Assembly (NCBI GenBank): GCA_964016885.1 | Contig: OZ024744.1 | Coordinates: forward strand, 112,493,145 to 112,557,144 | Length of the DNA: 64,000 nucleotides | Direction of reading: 5' to 3' | DNA from: Eledone cirrhosa | Taxonomy: Eukaryota > Mollusca > Cephalopoda > Octopoda > Eledonidae | In this document: positions 1 to 15,000 of the stretch, in pieces | How the letters are laid out: each line of letters opens with the position of its first letter | Position numbering within the stretch: position 1 is the stretch's first letter | Made by a program: the position numbers and the translations under genes | The notes under the pieces: generated by a model | Databases searched by the model: none | What the model was told of the DNA's origin: nothing | What the model saw: only the letters and a program-made list of their open reading frames with translations

Positions 1-3000
1 GTGTGGTGAATACCTTGGCCATCATTGATCCCTAGTTATGTGTAGGGTTGTTCTTGTTGGTGTGGTGAATACCTTGGCCTTCATTGATCCCTAGATATCT
101 GTAGGGTTGTTCATGTTTGTGTGGTGAATACCTTGGCCTTCATTGATCCCTAGTTATCTGTAGGGTTGTTCATGTTGGTGTGGTGAATTCCTTGGACTTC
201 ATTGATCCCTAGTTATCTGTAGGGTTGTTCATGTTTGTGTGGTGAATACCTTGGCCTTCATTGATCCCTAGTTATCTGTAGGGTTGTTCATGTTTGTGTG
301 GTGAATACCTTGGCCTTCATTGATCCCTAGTTATCTGTAGGGTTGTTCATGTTGGTGTGGTGAATACCTTGGCCTTCATTGATCCCTAGTTATCTGTAGG
401 GGTGTTCCTGTTGGCGTGGTGAATAGCTTGGCCTTCATTGATCCCTAGATATCTGTAGGGTTGTTCCTGTTGGTGTGGTGAATACCTAGGCCTTCATTGA
501 TCCCTAGTTATCTGTAGGGTTTTTCATGTTGCTGTGGTGAATACCTTGGCCTTCCTTGATCCCTAGTTATCTGTAGGGTTGTTCATGTTGGTGTGGTGAA
601 TACCTTGGCCATCATTGATCCCTAGTTATGTGTAGGGTTGTTCTTGTTGGTGTGGTGAATACCTTGGCCTTCATTGATCCCTAGATATCTGTAGGGTTGT
701 TCATGTTTGTGTGGTGAATACCTTGGCCTTCATTGATCCCTAGTTATCTGTAGGGTTGTTCATGTTGGTGTGGTGAATTCCTTGGCCTTCATTGATCCCT
801 AGTTATCTGTAGGGTTGTTCATGTTTGTGTGGTGAATACCTTGGCCTTCATTGATCCCTAGTTATCTGTAGGGTTGTTCATGTTTGTGTGGTGAATACCT
901 TGGCCTTCATTGATCCCTAGTTATCTGTAGGGTTGTTCATGTTGGTGTGGTGAATACCTTGGCCTTCATTGATCCCTAGTTATCTGTAGGGGTGTTCCTG
1001 TTGGCGTGGTGAATACCTTGGCCTTCATTGATCCCTAGATATCTGTAAGGTTGTTCCTGTTGGTGTGGTGAATACCTAGGCCTTCATTGATCCCTAGTTA
1101 TCTGTAGGGTTTTTCATGTTGCTGTGGTGAATACCTTGGCCTTCCTTGATCCCTAGTTATCTGTAGGGTTGTTCCTGTTGGTGTGGTGAATACCTTGGCC
1201 TTCCTTGATCCCTAGTTATCTGTAGGGTTGTTCCTGTTGGTGTGGTAAATACCTTGGCCTTCCTTGATCCCTAGTTATCTGTAGGGTTGTTCATGTTGGT
1301 GTGGTGAATACCTTGGCCTTCATTGATCCCTAGGTATGTGTAGTGTTATTCTTGTTGGTGTGGTGAATACCTTGGCCTTCATTGATCCCTAGATATCTGT
1401 AGGGTTGTTCCTGTTGGTGTGGTGAATACCTAGGCCTTCATTGATCCCTAGTTATCTGTAGGGTTTTTCATGTTGCTGTGGTGAATACCTTGGCCTTCCT
1501 TGATCCCTAGTTATCTGTAGGGTTGTTCATGTTGCTGTGGTGAATACCTTGGCCTTCCTTGATCCCTAGATATCTGTAGGGTTGTTATTGTTGGTGTGGT
1601 GAATACCTTGGCCTTCCTTGATCCCTAGATATCTGTAGAGTTGTTCCTGTTGGCGTGGTGAATACCATGGCCCTCATTGATCCCTAGTTATCTGTAGTGT
1701 TGTGCCTGTTGGTGTGGTGAATACCTTGGCCTTCCTTGATCCCTAGATATCTGTAGGGTTGTTCCTGTTGGTGTGGTGAATACCTTGGCCTTCCTTGATC
1801 CCTAGTTATCTGTAGGGGTGTTCTTGTTGGTGTGGTGAATACCTTGGCCTTCCTTGATCCCTAGATATCTGTAGGGTTGTTCCTGTTGGTGTGGTGAATA
1901 CCTTGGCCCTCATTGATCCCTAGTTATCTGTAGTGTTGTTCCTGTTGGTGGGGTGAATACCTTGGCCTTCCTTGATCCCTAGTTATCTGTAGGGTTGTGC
2001 CTGTTGGTGTGGTGAATATCTTGGCCTTCCTTGATCCCTAGTTATCTGTAGGGTTGTTCCTGTTGGTGTGGTGAATACCTTGGCCCTCATTGATCCCTAG
2101 TTATGTGTAGGGTTGTTCATGTTGGCATGGTGAATACCTTGGCCCTCATAGATCCCTAGTTATCTGTAGGGTTGTTCATGATGGTGTGGTGAATAACTTG
2201 GCCCTCATTGATCCCTAGTTATCTGTATGGTTGTTCCTGTTGGTGTGGTGAATACCTTGGCCCTCATTGATCCCTAGTTATCTGTAGGGTTGTTCCTGTT
2301 GGTGTGGTGAATACCTTGGCCTTCATTGATACCTAGTTATCTGTAGGGTTGTTCCTGTTGGTGTGGTGAATACCTTGGCCCTCATTGATCCCAAGTTATA
2401 TGTAGGGTTGTTCTTGTTGGTGTGGTGAATACCTTGGCCCTCATTGACCCCTAGTTATCTGTAGGGTTGTTCCTGTTGGTGTGGTGAATACCTTGGCCTT
2501 CCTTGGTCCCTAGATATCTGTAGAGTTGTTCTTGTTGGTGTGGTGAATACCTTGGCCCTCATTGATCCCTAGTTATGTGTAGGGTTGTTCATGTTGGCAT
2601 GGTGAATACCTTGGCCTTCCTTGATCCCTAGTTATCTGTAGGGTTGTTCCTGTTGGTGTGGTGAATACCTTGGCCTTTCTTGATCCCTAGTTATCTGTAG
2701 GGTTGTTCCTGTTGGTGTGGTAAATACCTTGGCCTTCCTTGATACCTAGTTATCTGTAGGGTTGTTCATGTTTGTGTGGTGAATACCTTGGCCCTCATTG
2801 ATCCCTAGTTTTCTGTAGGGTTGTTCCTGTTGCTGTGGTGAATACCTTGGCCTTCATTGATCCCTAGTTATCTGTAGGGTTGATCCTGTTGGTGTGGTGA
2901 ATACCTTGGCCCTCATTGATCCCTAGTTATCTGTAGGGTTGTTCCTGTTGGTGTGGTGAATACCTTGGCCTTCCTTGATCCCTAGTTATCTGTAGGGTTG

Positions 3001-6000
3001 TTCTTGTTGGTGTGGTGAATACCTTGGCCTTCCTTGATCCCTAGATATCTGTAGGGTTGTTCCTGTTGGTGTGGTGAATACCTTGGCCCTCATAGATCCC
3101 TAGATATCTGTAGGGTTGTTCCTGTTGGCGTGGTGAATACCTTGGCCCTCATTGATCCCTAGTTATCTGTAGGGTTGTTCTTGTTGGTGTGGTGAAGTCC
3201 TTGGCCTTCCTTGATCCCTAGATATCTGTAGGGTTGTTCCTGTTGGTGTGGTGAATACCTTGGCCCTCATTGATCCCTAGTTATCTGTAGGGTTGTTCCT
3301 GTTGGTGTGGTGAATACCTTGGCCTTCCTTGGTCCCTAGATATCTGTAGAGTTGTTCTTGTTGGTGTGGTGAATACCTTGGCCCTCATTGATCCCTAGTT
3401 ATGTGTAGGGTTGTCCATGTTGGCATGGTGACTACCTTGGCCTTCCTTGATCCCTAGTTATCTGTAGGGTTGTTCCTGTTGGTGTGGTGAATACCTTGGC
3501 CTTCCTTGATCACTAGTTATCTGTAGGATTGTTCCTGTTGGTGTGGTAAATACCTTGGCCTTCCTTGATCCCTAGTTATCTGTAGGGTTGTTCATGTTGG
3601 TGTGGTGAATACCTTGGCCATCATTGATCCCTAGTTATGTGTAGGGTTGTTCTTGTTGGTGTGGTGAATACCTTGGCCTTCATTGATCCCTAGATATCTG
3701 TAGGGTTGTTCATGTTTGTGTGGTGAATACCTTGGCCTTCATTGATCCCTAGTTATCTGTAGGGTTGTTCATGTTGGTGTGGTGAATTCCTTGGACTTCA
3801 TTGATCCCTAGTTATCTGTAGGGTTGTTCATGTTTGTGTGGTGAATACCTTGGCCTTCATTGATCCCTAGTTATCTGTAGGGTTGTTCATGTTTGTGTGG
3901 TGAATACCTTGGCCTTCATTGATCCCTAGTTATCTGTAGGGTTGTTCATGTTGGTGTGGTGAATACCTTGGCCTTCATTGATCCCTAGTTATCTGTAGGG
4001 GTGTTCCTGTTGGCGTGGTGAATAGCTTGGCCTTCATTGATCCCTAGATATCTGTAGGGTTGTTCCTGTTGGTGTGGTGAATACCTAGGCCTTCATTGAT
4101 CCCTAGTTATCTGTAGGGTTTTTCATGTTGCTGTGGTGAATACCTTGGCCTTCCTTGATCCCTAGTTATCTGTAGGGTTGTTCATGTTGGTGTGGTGAAT
4201 ACCTTGGCCATCATTGATCCCTAGTTATGTGTAGGGTTGTTCTTGTTGGTGTGGTGAATACCTTGGCCTTCATTGATCCCTAGATATCTGTAGGGTTGTT
4301 CATGTTTGTGTGGTGAATACCTTGGCCTTCATTGATCCCTAGTTATCTGTAGGGTTGTTCATGTTGGTGTGGTGAATTCCTTGGCCTTCATTGATCCCTA
4401 GTTATCTGTAGGGTTGTTCATGTTTGTGTGGTGAATACCTTGGCCTTCATTGATCCCTAGTTATCTGTAGGGTTGTTCATGTTTGTGTGGTGAATACCTT
4501 GGCCTTCATTGATCCCTAGTTATCTGTAGGCTTGTTCATGTTGGTGTGGTGAATACCTTGGCCTTCATTGATCCCTAGTTATCTGTAGGGTTGTTGATGT
4601 TGGTGTGGTGAATAGCTTGGCCTTCATTGATCCCTAGATATCTGTAGGGTTGTTCCTGTTGGTGTGGTGAATACCTTGGCCTTCATTGATCCCTAGTTAT
4701 CTGTAGGATTGTTCCTGTTGGTGTGGTGAATACCTTGGCCTTCATTGATCCCTAGATATCTGTAGGGTTGTTCCTGGTGGTGTGGTGAATACCTTGGCCT
4801 TCCTTGATCCCTAGTTATCTGTAGGGTTGTTCCTGTTGGTGTGGTGAATACCTTGGCCTTCATTGATCCTTAGATATCTGTAGGATTGTTCATGTTGGTG
4901 TGGTGAATACCTTGGCCTTCCTTGATCCCTAGATATCTGTAGGGGTGTTCATGTTGGTGTGGTGAATACCTTGGCCCTCATTGATCCCTAGTTATCTGTA
5001 GTGTTGTTCATGTTGGTGTGGTGAATACCTTGGCCTTCCTTGATCCCTAGTTATCTGTAGGGTTGTTCCTGTTGGTGTGGTGAATACCTTGGCCCTCATT
5101 GATCCCTAGTTATCTGTAGGGTTGTTCATGTTGGTGTGGTGAATACCTTGGCCCTCATTGATCCCTAGTTATCTGTAGGGTTGTTCTTGTTGGTGTGGTG
5201 AATACCTTGGTCCTCATTGATCCCTAGTTATCTGTAGGGTTGTTCATGTTGGTGTGGTGAATACCTTGGCCCTCATTGATCCCTAGTTATCTGTAGGGTT
5301 GTTCTTGTTGGTGTGGTGAATACTTTGGCCCTCATTGATCCCTATTTATCTGTAGTGTTGTTTATGTTGATGTGGTGAATACCTTGGCCTTCATTGATCC
5401 CTAGTTATCTGTAGGGTTGTTCTTGTTGGTGTGATGAATACCTTGGCCCTCATTGATCCCTAGTTATCTGTAGGGTTGTTCTTGTTGGTGTGGTGAATAC
5501 TTTGGCCCTCATTGATCCCTAGTTATCTGTAGGGGTGTTCATGTTGGTGTGGTGAATACCTTGGCCCTCATTGATCCCTAGTTATCTGTAGGGTTGTTCA
5601 TGTTGGTGTGGTGAATACCTTGGCCTTCATTGATCCCTAGTTATCTGTAGGGTTGTTCATGTTGGTTTGATGAATACCTTGGCCTTCCTTGATCCCTAGT
5701 TATGTGTAGGGTTGTTCATGTTGGTGTGGTGAATACCTTGGCCTTCATTGATCCCTAGATATCTGTAGTGTTGTTCTTGTTGGTGTGGTGAATACCTTGG
5801 CCCTCATTGATCCCTAGTTATGTGTAGGGTTGTTCCTGTTGGTGTGGTGAATACCTTGGCCCTCATTGATCCCTAGATATCTGTAGTGTTGTTCATGTTG
5901 GTGTGGTGAATACCTTGGCCTTCCTTGATCCCTAGTTATCTGTAGGGTTGTTCCTGTTGGTGTGGTGAATTTCTTGGTCTTCCTTGATCCCTAGATATCT

Positions 6001-9000
6001 GTAGCGTTGTTCCTGTTGGTGTGGTGAATACCTTGGCCCTCATTGATCCCTAGTTATCTGTAGGGTTGTTCCTGTTGGTGTGGTGAATACCTTGGCCTTC
6101 ATTGATCCCTAGTTATCTGTAGGGTTGTTCATGTTGGTGAGGTGAATACCTTGGCCCTCATTGATCCCTAGTTATCTGTAGGGGTGTTCATGTTGGTGTG
6201 GTGAATACCTTGGCCTTCATTGATCCCTAGTTATCTGTAGGGTTGTTCCTGTTGGTGTGGTGAATACCTTGGCCTTCATTGATCCCTAGATATCTGTAGG
6301 GTTGTTCCTGGTGGTGTGGTGAATACCTTGGCCTTCATTGATCCCTAGTTATCTGTAGGGTTGTTCCTGTTGGTGTGGTGAATACCTTGGCCTTCATTGA
6401 TCCCTAGATATCTGTAGGATTGTTCATGTTGGTGTGGTGAATACCTTGGCCTTCCTTGATCCCTAGATATCTGTAGGGGTGTTCATGTTGGTGTGGTGAA
6501 TACCTTGGCCCTCATTGATCCCTAGTTATCTGTAGTGTTGTTCATGTTGGTGTGGTGAATACCTTGGCCTTCCTTGATCCCTAGTTATCTGTAGGGTTGT
6601 TCCTGTTGGTGTGGTGAATACCTTGGCCCTCATTGATCCCTAGTTATCTGTAGGGTTGTTCATGTTGGTGTGGTGAATACCTTGGCCCTCATTGATCCCT
6701 AGTTATCTGTAGGGTTGTTCTTGTTGGTGTGGTGAATACTTTGGCCTTCATTGATCCCTAGTTATCTGTAGGGGTGTTCATGTTGGTGTGGTGAATACCT
6801 TGGCCCTCATTGATCCCTAGTTATCTGTAGGGTTGTTCATGTTGGTGTGGTGAATACCTTGGCCTTCATTGATCCCTAGTTATCTGTAGGGTTGTTCATG
6901 TTGGTTTGGTGAATACCTTGGCCTTCCTTGATCCCTAGTTATCTGTAGGGTTGTTGATGTTGGTGTGGTGAATACCTTGGCCTTCCTTGATCCCTAGATA
7001 TCTGTAGTGTTGTTCTTGTTGGTGTGGTGAATACCTTGGCCCTCATTGATCCCTAGTTATGTGTAGGGTTGTTCCTGTTGGTGTGGTGAATACCTTGGCC
7101 CTCATTGATCCCTAGATATCTGTAGTGTTGTTCATGTTGGTGTGGTGAATACCTTGGCCTTCCTTGATCCCTAGTTGTCTGTAGGGTTGTTCCTGTTTTT
7201 GTGGTGAATTTCTTGGTCTTCCTTGATCCCTAGATATCTGTAGGGTTGTTCCTGTTGGTGTGGTGAATACCTTGGCCTTCATTGATCCCTAGTTATCTGT
7301 AGGGTTGTGCCTGTTGGTGTGGTGAATATCTTGGCCTTCCTTGATCCCTAGTTATCTGTAGGGTTGTTCCTGTTGGTGTGGTGAATACCTTGGCCCTCAT
7401 TGATCCCTAGTTATGTGTAGGGTTGGTCATGTTGGCATGGTGAATACCTTGGCCCTCATAGATCCCTAGTTATCTGTAGGGTTGTTCATGATGGTGTGGT
7501 GAATAACTTGGCCCTCATTGATCCCTAGTTATCTGTATGGTTGTTCCTGTTGGTGTGGTGAATACCTTGGCCTTCCTTGATCCCTAGTTGTCTGTAGGGT
7601 TGTTCCTGTTTTTGTGGTGAATTTCTTGGTCTTCCTTGATCCCTAGATATCTGTAGGGTTGTTCCTGTTGGTGTGGTGAATACCTTGGCCTTCATTGATC
7701 CCTAGTTATCTGTAGGGTTGTTCATGTTGGTGTGGTGAATACCTTGGCCTTCCTTGATCCCTAGTTATCTGTAGGGTTGTTCCTGTTGGTGTGGTGAATA
7801 CCTTGGCCTTCCTTGATCCCTAGATATCTGTAGGGTTGTTCCTGTTGGTGTGGTGAATACTTTGGCCTTCATTGATCCCTAGTTATCTGTAGGGGTGTTC
7901 ATGTTGGTGTGGTGAATACCTTGGCCCTCATTGATCCCTAGTTATCTGTAGGGTTGTTCATGTTGGTGTGGTGAATACCTTGGCCTTCATTGATCCCTAG
8001 TTATCTGTAGGATTGTTCATGTTGGTTTGGTGAATACCTTGGCCTTCCTTGATCCCTAGTTATCTGTAGGGTTGTTCATGTTGGTGTGGTGAGTACCTTG
8101 GCCTTCCTTGATCCCTAGATATCTGTAGTGTTGTTCTTGTTGGTGTGGTGAATACCTTGGCCCTCATTGATCCCTAGTTATGTGTAGGGTTGTTCCTGTT
8201 GGTGTGGTGAATACCTTGGCCCTCATTGATCCCTAGATATCTGTAGTGTTGTTCATGTTGGTGTGGTGAATACCTTGGCCTTCCTTGATCCCTAGTTGTC
8301 TGTAGGGTTGTTCCTGTTAGTGTGGTGAATTTCTTGGTCTTCCTTGATCCCTAGATATCTGTAGGGTTGTTCCTGTTGGTGTGGTGAATACCTTGGCCCT
8401 CATTGATCCCTAGTTATCTGTAGGGTTGTTCCTGTTGGTGTGGTGAATACCTTGGCCTTCATTGATCCCTAGTTATCTGTAGGGTTGTTCATGTTGGTGA
8501 GCTGAATACCTTGGCCCTCATTGATCCCTAGTTATCTGTAGGGGTGTTCATGTTGGTGTGGTGAATACCTTGGCCTTCATTGATCCCTAGTTATCTGTAG
8601 GATTGTTCCTGTTGGTGTGGTGAATACCTTGGCCTTCATTGATCCCTAGATATCTGTAGGGTTGTTCCTGGTGGTGTGGTGAATACCTTGGCCTTCCTTG
8701 ATCCCTAGTTATCTGTAGGGTTGTTCCTGTTGGTGTGGTGAATACCTTGGCCTTCATTGATCCCTAGATATCTGTAGGATTGTTCATGTTGGTGTGGTGA
8801 ATACCTTGGCCTTCCTTGATCCCTAGATATCTGTAGGGGTGTTCATGTTGGTGTGGTGAATACCTTGGCCCTCATTGATCCCTAGTTATCTGTAGTGTTG
8901 TTCATGTTGGTGTGGTGAATACCTTGGCCTTCCTTGATCCCTAGTTATCTGTAGGGTTGTTCCTGTTGGTGTGGTGAATACCTTGGCCCTCATTGATCCC

Positions 9001-12000
9001 TAGTTATCTGTAGGGTTGTTCATGTTGGTGTGGTGAATACCTTGGCCCTCATTGATCCCTAGTTATATGTAGGGTTGTTCTTGTTGGTGTGGTGAATACC
9101 TTGGTCCTCATTGATCCCTAGTTATCTGTAGGGTTGTTCATGTTGGTGTGGTGAATACCTTGGCCCTCATTGATCCCTAGTTATCTGTAGGGTTGTTCTT
9201 GTTGGTGTGGTGAATACTTTGGCCCTCATTGATCCCTAGTTATCTGTAGGGTTGTTCATGTTGATGTGGTGAATACCTTGGCCCTCATTGATCCCTAGTT
9301 ATCTGTAGGGTTGTTCTTGTTGGTGTGGTGAATACCTTGGTCCTCATTGATCCCTAGTTATCTGTAGGGTTGTTCATGTTGGTGTGGTGAATACCTTGGC
9401 CCTCATTGATCCCTAGTTATCTGTAGGGTTGTTCTTGTTGGTGTGGTGAATACTTTGGCCCTCATTGATCCCTAGTTATCTGTAGGGGTGTTCATGTTGG
9501 TGTGGTGAATACCTTGGCCCTCATTGATCCCTAGTTATCTGTAGGGTTGTTCATGTTGGTGTGGTGAATACCTTGGCCTTCATTGATCCCTAGTTATCTG
9601 TAGGGTTGTTCATGTTGGTTTGGTGAATACCTTGGTCTTCCTTGATCCCTAGATATCTGTAGGGTTGTTCCTGTTGGTGTGGTGAATACCTTGGCCTTCA
9701 TTGATCCCTAGTTATCTGTAGGGTTGTGCCGGTTGGTGTGGTGAATATCTTGGCCTTCCTTGATCCCTAGTTATCTGTAGGGTTGTTCCTGTTGGTGTGG
9801 TGAATACCTTGGCCCTCATTGATCCCTAGTTATGTGTAGGGTTGGTCATGTTGGCATGGTGAATACCTTGGCCCTCATAGATCCCTAGTTATCTGTAGGG
9901 TTGTTCATGATGGTGTGGTGAATAACTTGGCCCTCATTGATCCCTAGTTATCTGTATGGTTGTTCCTGTTGGTGTGGTGAATACCTTGGCCCTCATTGAT
10001 TCCTAGTTATCTGTAGGGTTGTTCATGTTGGTGTGGTGAATACCTTGGCCTTCCTTGATCCCTAGTTATCTGTAGGGTTGTTCCTGTTGGTGTGGTGAAT
10101 ACCTTGGCCTTCCTTGATCCCTAGATATCTGTAGGGTTGTTCCTGTTGGTGTGGTGAATACTTTGGCCTTCATTGATCCCTAGTTATCTGTAGGGGTGTT
10201 TATGTTGGTGTGGTGAATACCTTGGCCCTCATTGATCCCTAGTTATCTGTAGGGTTGTTCATGTTGGTGTGGTGAATACCTTCGCCTTCATTGATCCCTA
10301 GTTATCTGTAGGATTGTTCATGTTGGTTTGGTGAATACCTTGGCCTTCCTTGATCCCTAGTTATCTGTAGGGTTGTTCATGTTGGTGTGGTGAATACCTT
10401 GGCCTTCCTTGATCCCTAGATATCTGTAGTGTTGTTCTTGTTGGTGTGGTGAATACCTTGGCCCTCATTGATCCCTAATTATGTGTAGGGTTGTTCCTGT
10501 TGGTGTGGTGAATTTCTTGGTCTTCCTTGATCCCTAGATATCTGAAGGGTTGTTCCTGTTGGTGTGGTGAATACCTTGGCCCTCATTGATCCCTAGTTAT
10601 CTGTAGGGTTGTTCCTGTTGGTGTGGTGAATACCTTGGCCTTCATTGATCCCTAGTTATCTGTAGGGTTGTTCATGTTGGTGAGGTGAATACCTTGGCCC
10701 TCATTGATCCCTAGTTATCTGTAGGGGTGTTCATGTTGGTGTGGTGAATACCTTGGCCTTCATTGATCCCTAGTTATCTGTAGGATTGTTCCTGTTGGTG
10801 TGGTGAATACCTTGGCCTTCATTGATCCCTAGATATCTGTAGGGTTGTTCCTGGTGGTGTGGTGAATACCTTGGCCTTCCTTGATCCCTAGTTATCTGTA
10901 GGGTTGTTCCTGTTGGTGTGGTGAATACCTTGGCCTTCATTGATCCCTAGATATCTGTAGGATTGTTCATGTTGGTGTGGTGAATACCTTGGCCTTCCTT
11001 GATCCCTAGATATCTGTAGGGGTGTTCATGTTGGTGTGGTGAATACCTTGGCCCTCATTGATCCCTAGTTATCTGTAGTGTTGTTCATGTTGGTGTGGTG
11101 AATACCTTGGCCTTCCTTGATCCCTAGTTATCTGTAGGGTTGTTCATGTTGGTGTGGTGAATACCTTGGCCCTCATTGATCCCTAGTTATCTGTAGGGTT
11201 GTTCTTGTTGGTGTGGTGAATACTTTGGCCCTCATTGATCCCTAGTTATCTGTAGTGTTGTTTATGTTGATGTGGTGAATACCTTGGCCCTCATTGATCC
11301 CTAGTTATCTGTAGGGTTGTTCTTGTTGGTGTGGTGAATACCTTGGTCCTCATTGATCCCTAGTTATCTGTAGGGTTGTTCATGTTGGTGTGGTGAATAC
11401 CTTGGCCCTCATTGATCCCTAGTTATCTGTAGGGTTGTTCTTGTTGGTGTGGTGAATACTTTGGCCCTCATTGATCCCTAGTTATCTGTAGGGGTGTTCA
11501 TGTTGGTGTGGTGAATACCTTGGCCCTCATTGATCCCTAGTTATCTGTAGGGTTGTTCATGTTGGTGTGGTGAATACCTTGGCCTTCATTGATCCCTAGT
11601 TATCTGTAGGGTTGTTCATGTTGGTTTGCTGAATACCTTGGCCTTCCTTGATCCCTAGTTATGTGTAGGGTTGTTCATGTTGGTGTGGTGAATACCTTGG
11701 CCTTCCTTGATCCCTAGATATCTGTAGTGTTGTTCTTGTTGGTGTGGTGAATACCTTGGCCCTTATTGATACCTAGTTATGTGTAGGGTTGTTCCTGTTG
11801 GTGTGGTGAATACCTTGGCCCTCATTGATCCCTAGATATCTGTAGTGTTGTTCATGTTGGTGTGGTGAATACCTTGGCCTTCCTTGATCCCTAGTTATCT
11901 GTAGGGTTGTTCCTGTTGGTGTGGTGAATTTCTTGGTCTTCCTTGATCCCTAGATATCTGTAGCGTTGTTCCTGTTGGTGTGGTGAATACCTTGGCCCTC

Positions 12001-15000
12001 ATTGATCCCTAGTTATCTGTAGTGTTGTTCATGTTGGTGTGGTGAATACCTTGGCCTTCCTTGATCCCTAGTTATCTGTAGGGTTGTTCCTGTTGGTGTG
12101 GTGAATACCTTGGCCCTCATTGATCCCTAGTTATCTGTAGGGTTGTTCATGTTGGTGTGGTGAATACCTTGGCCCTCATTGATCCCTAGTTATCTGTAGG
12201 GTTGTTCTTGTTGGTGTGGTGAATACCTTGGTCCTCATTGATCCCTAGTTATCTGTAGGGTTGTTCATGTTGGTGTGGTGAATACCTTGGCCCTCATTGA
12301 TCCCTAGTTATCTGTAGGGTTGTTCTTGTTGGTGTGGTGAATACTTTGGCCCTCATTGATCCCTAGTTATCTGTAGTGTTGTTTATGTTGATGTGGTGAA
12401 TACCTTGGCCCTCATTGATCCCTAGTTATCTGTAGGGTTGTTCTTGTTGGTGTGGTGAATACCTTGGTCCTCATTGATCCCTAGTTATCTGTAGGGTTGT
12501 TCATGTTGGTGTGGTGAATACCTTGGCCCTCATTGATCCCTAGTTATCTGTAGGGTTGTTCTTGTTGGTGTGGTGAATACTTTGGCCCTCATTGATCCCT
12601 AGTTATCTGTAGGGGTGTTCATGTTGGTGTGGTGAATACCTTGGCCCTCATTGATCCCTAGTTATCTGTAGGGTTGTTCATGTTGGTGTGGTGAATACCT
12701 TGGCCTTCATTGATCCCTAGTTATCTGTAGGGTTGTTCATGTTGGTTTGGTGAATACCTTGGCCTTCCTTGATCCCTAGTTATGTGTAGGGTTGTTCATG
12801 TTGGTGTGGTGAATACCTTGGCCTTCCTTGATCCCTAGATATCTGTAGTGTTGTTCTTGTTGGTGTGGTGAATACCTTGGCCCTCATTGATCCCTAGTTA
12901 TGTGTAGGGTTGTTCCTGTTGGTGTGGTGAATACCTTGGCCCTCATTGATCCCTAGATATCTGTAGTGTTGTTCATGTTGGTGTGGTGAATACCTTGGCC
13001 TTCCTTGATCCCTAGTTATCTGTAGGGTTGTTCCTGTTGGTGTGGTGAATTTCTTGGTCTTCCTTGATCCCTAGATATCTGTAGCATTGTTCCTGTTGGT
13101 GTGGTGAATACCTTGGCCCTCATTGATCCCTAGTTATCTGTAGGGTTGTTCCTGTTGGTGTGGTGAATACCTTGGCCTTCATTGATCCCTAGTTATCTGT
13201 AGGGTTGTTCATGTTGGTGAGGTGAATACCTTGGCCCTCATTGATCCCTAGATATCTGTAGTGTTGTTCATGTTGGTGTGGTGAATACTTTGGCCTTCCT
13301 TGATCCCTAGTTATGTGTAGGGTTGTTCCTGTTGGTGTGGTGAATACCTTGGCCCTCATTGATCCCTAGATATCTGTAGTGTTGTTCATGTTGGTGTGGT
13401 GAATACCTTGGCCTTTCTTGATCCCTAGTTATCTGTAGGGTTGTTCCTGTTGGTGTGGTGAATTTCTTGGTCTTCCTTGATCCCTAGATATCTGTAGCGT
13501 TGTTCCTGTTGGTGTGGTGAATACCTTGGCCCTCATTGATCCCTAGTTATCTGTAGGGTTGTTCCTGTTGGTGTGGTGAATACCTTGGCCTTCATTGATC
13601 CCTAGTTATCTGTAGGGTTGTTCATGTTGGTGAGGTGAGTACCTTGGCCCTCATTGATCCCTAGTTATCTGTAGGGGTGTTCATGTTGGTGTGGTGAATA
13701 CCTTGGCCTTCATTGATCCCTAGTTATCTGTAGGGTTGTTCCTGTTGGTGTGGTGAATACCTTGGCCTTCATTGATCCCTAGTTATCTGTAGGGTTGTTC
13801 CTGGTGGTGTGGTGAATACCTTGGCCTTCCTTGATCCCTAGTTATCTGTAGGGTTGTTCCTGTTGGTGTGGTGAATACCTTGGCCTTCATTGATCCCTAG
13901 ATATCTGTAGGATTGTTCATGTTGGTGTGGTGAATACCTTGGCCTTCCTTGATCCCTAGATATCTGTAGGGGTGTTCATGTTGGTGTGGTGAATACCTTG
14001 GCCCTCATTGATCCCTAGTTATCTGTAGTGTTGTTCATGTTGGTGTGGTGAATACCTTGGCCTTCCTTGATCCCTAGTTATCTGTAGGGTTGTTCCTGTT
14101 GGTGTGGTGAATACCTTGGCCCTCATTGATCCCTAGTTATCTGTAGGGTTGTTCATGTTGGTGTGGTGAATACCTTGGCCCTCATTGATCCCTAGTTATC
14201 TGTAGGGTTGTTCTTGTTGGTGTGGTGAATACTTTGGCCTTCATTGATCCCTAGTTATCTGTAGGGGTGTTCATGTTGGTGTGGTGAATACCTTGGCCCT
14301 CATTGATCCCTAGTTATCTGTAGGGTTGTTCATGTTGGTGTGGTGAATAGCTTGGCCTTCATTGATCCCTAGTTATCTGTAGGGTTGTTCATGTTGGTTT
14401 GGTGAATACCTTGGCCTTCCTTGATCCCTAGTTATCTGTAGGGTTGTTGATGTTGGTGTGGTGAATACCTTGGCCTTCCTTGATCCCTAGATATCTGTAG
14501 TGTTGTTCTTGTTGGTGTGGTGAATACCTTGGCCCTCATTGATCCCTAGTTATGTGTAGGGTTGTTCCTGTTGGTGTGGTGAATACCTTGGCCCTCATTG
14601 ATCCCTAGATATCTGTAGTGTTGTTCATGTTGGTGTGGTGAATACCTTGGCCTTCCTTGATCCCTAGTTGTCTGTAGGGTTGTTCCTGTTTTTGTGGTGA
14701 ATTTCTTGGTCTTCCTTGATCCCTAGATATCTGTAGGGTTGTTCCTGTTGGTGTGGTGAATACCTTGGCCTTCATTGATCCCTAGTTATCTGTAGGGTTG
14801 TTCCTGTTGGTGTGGTGAATATCTTGGCCTTCCTTGATCCCTAGTTATCTGTAGGGTTGTTCCTGTTGGTGTGGTGAATACCTTGGCCCTCATTGATCCC
14901 TAGTTATGTGTAGGGTTGGTCATGTTGGCATGGTGAATACCTTGGCCCTCATAGATCCCTAGTTATCTGTAGGGTTGTTCATGATGGTGTGGTGAATAAC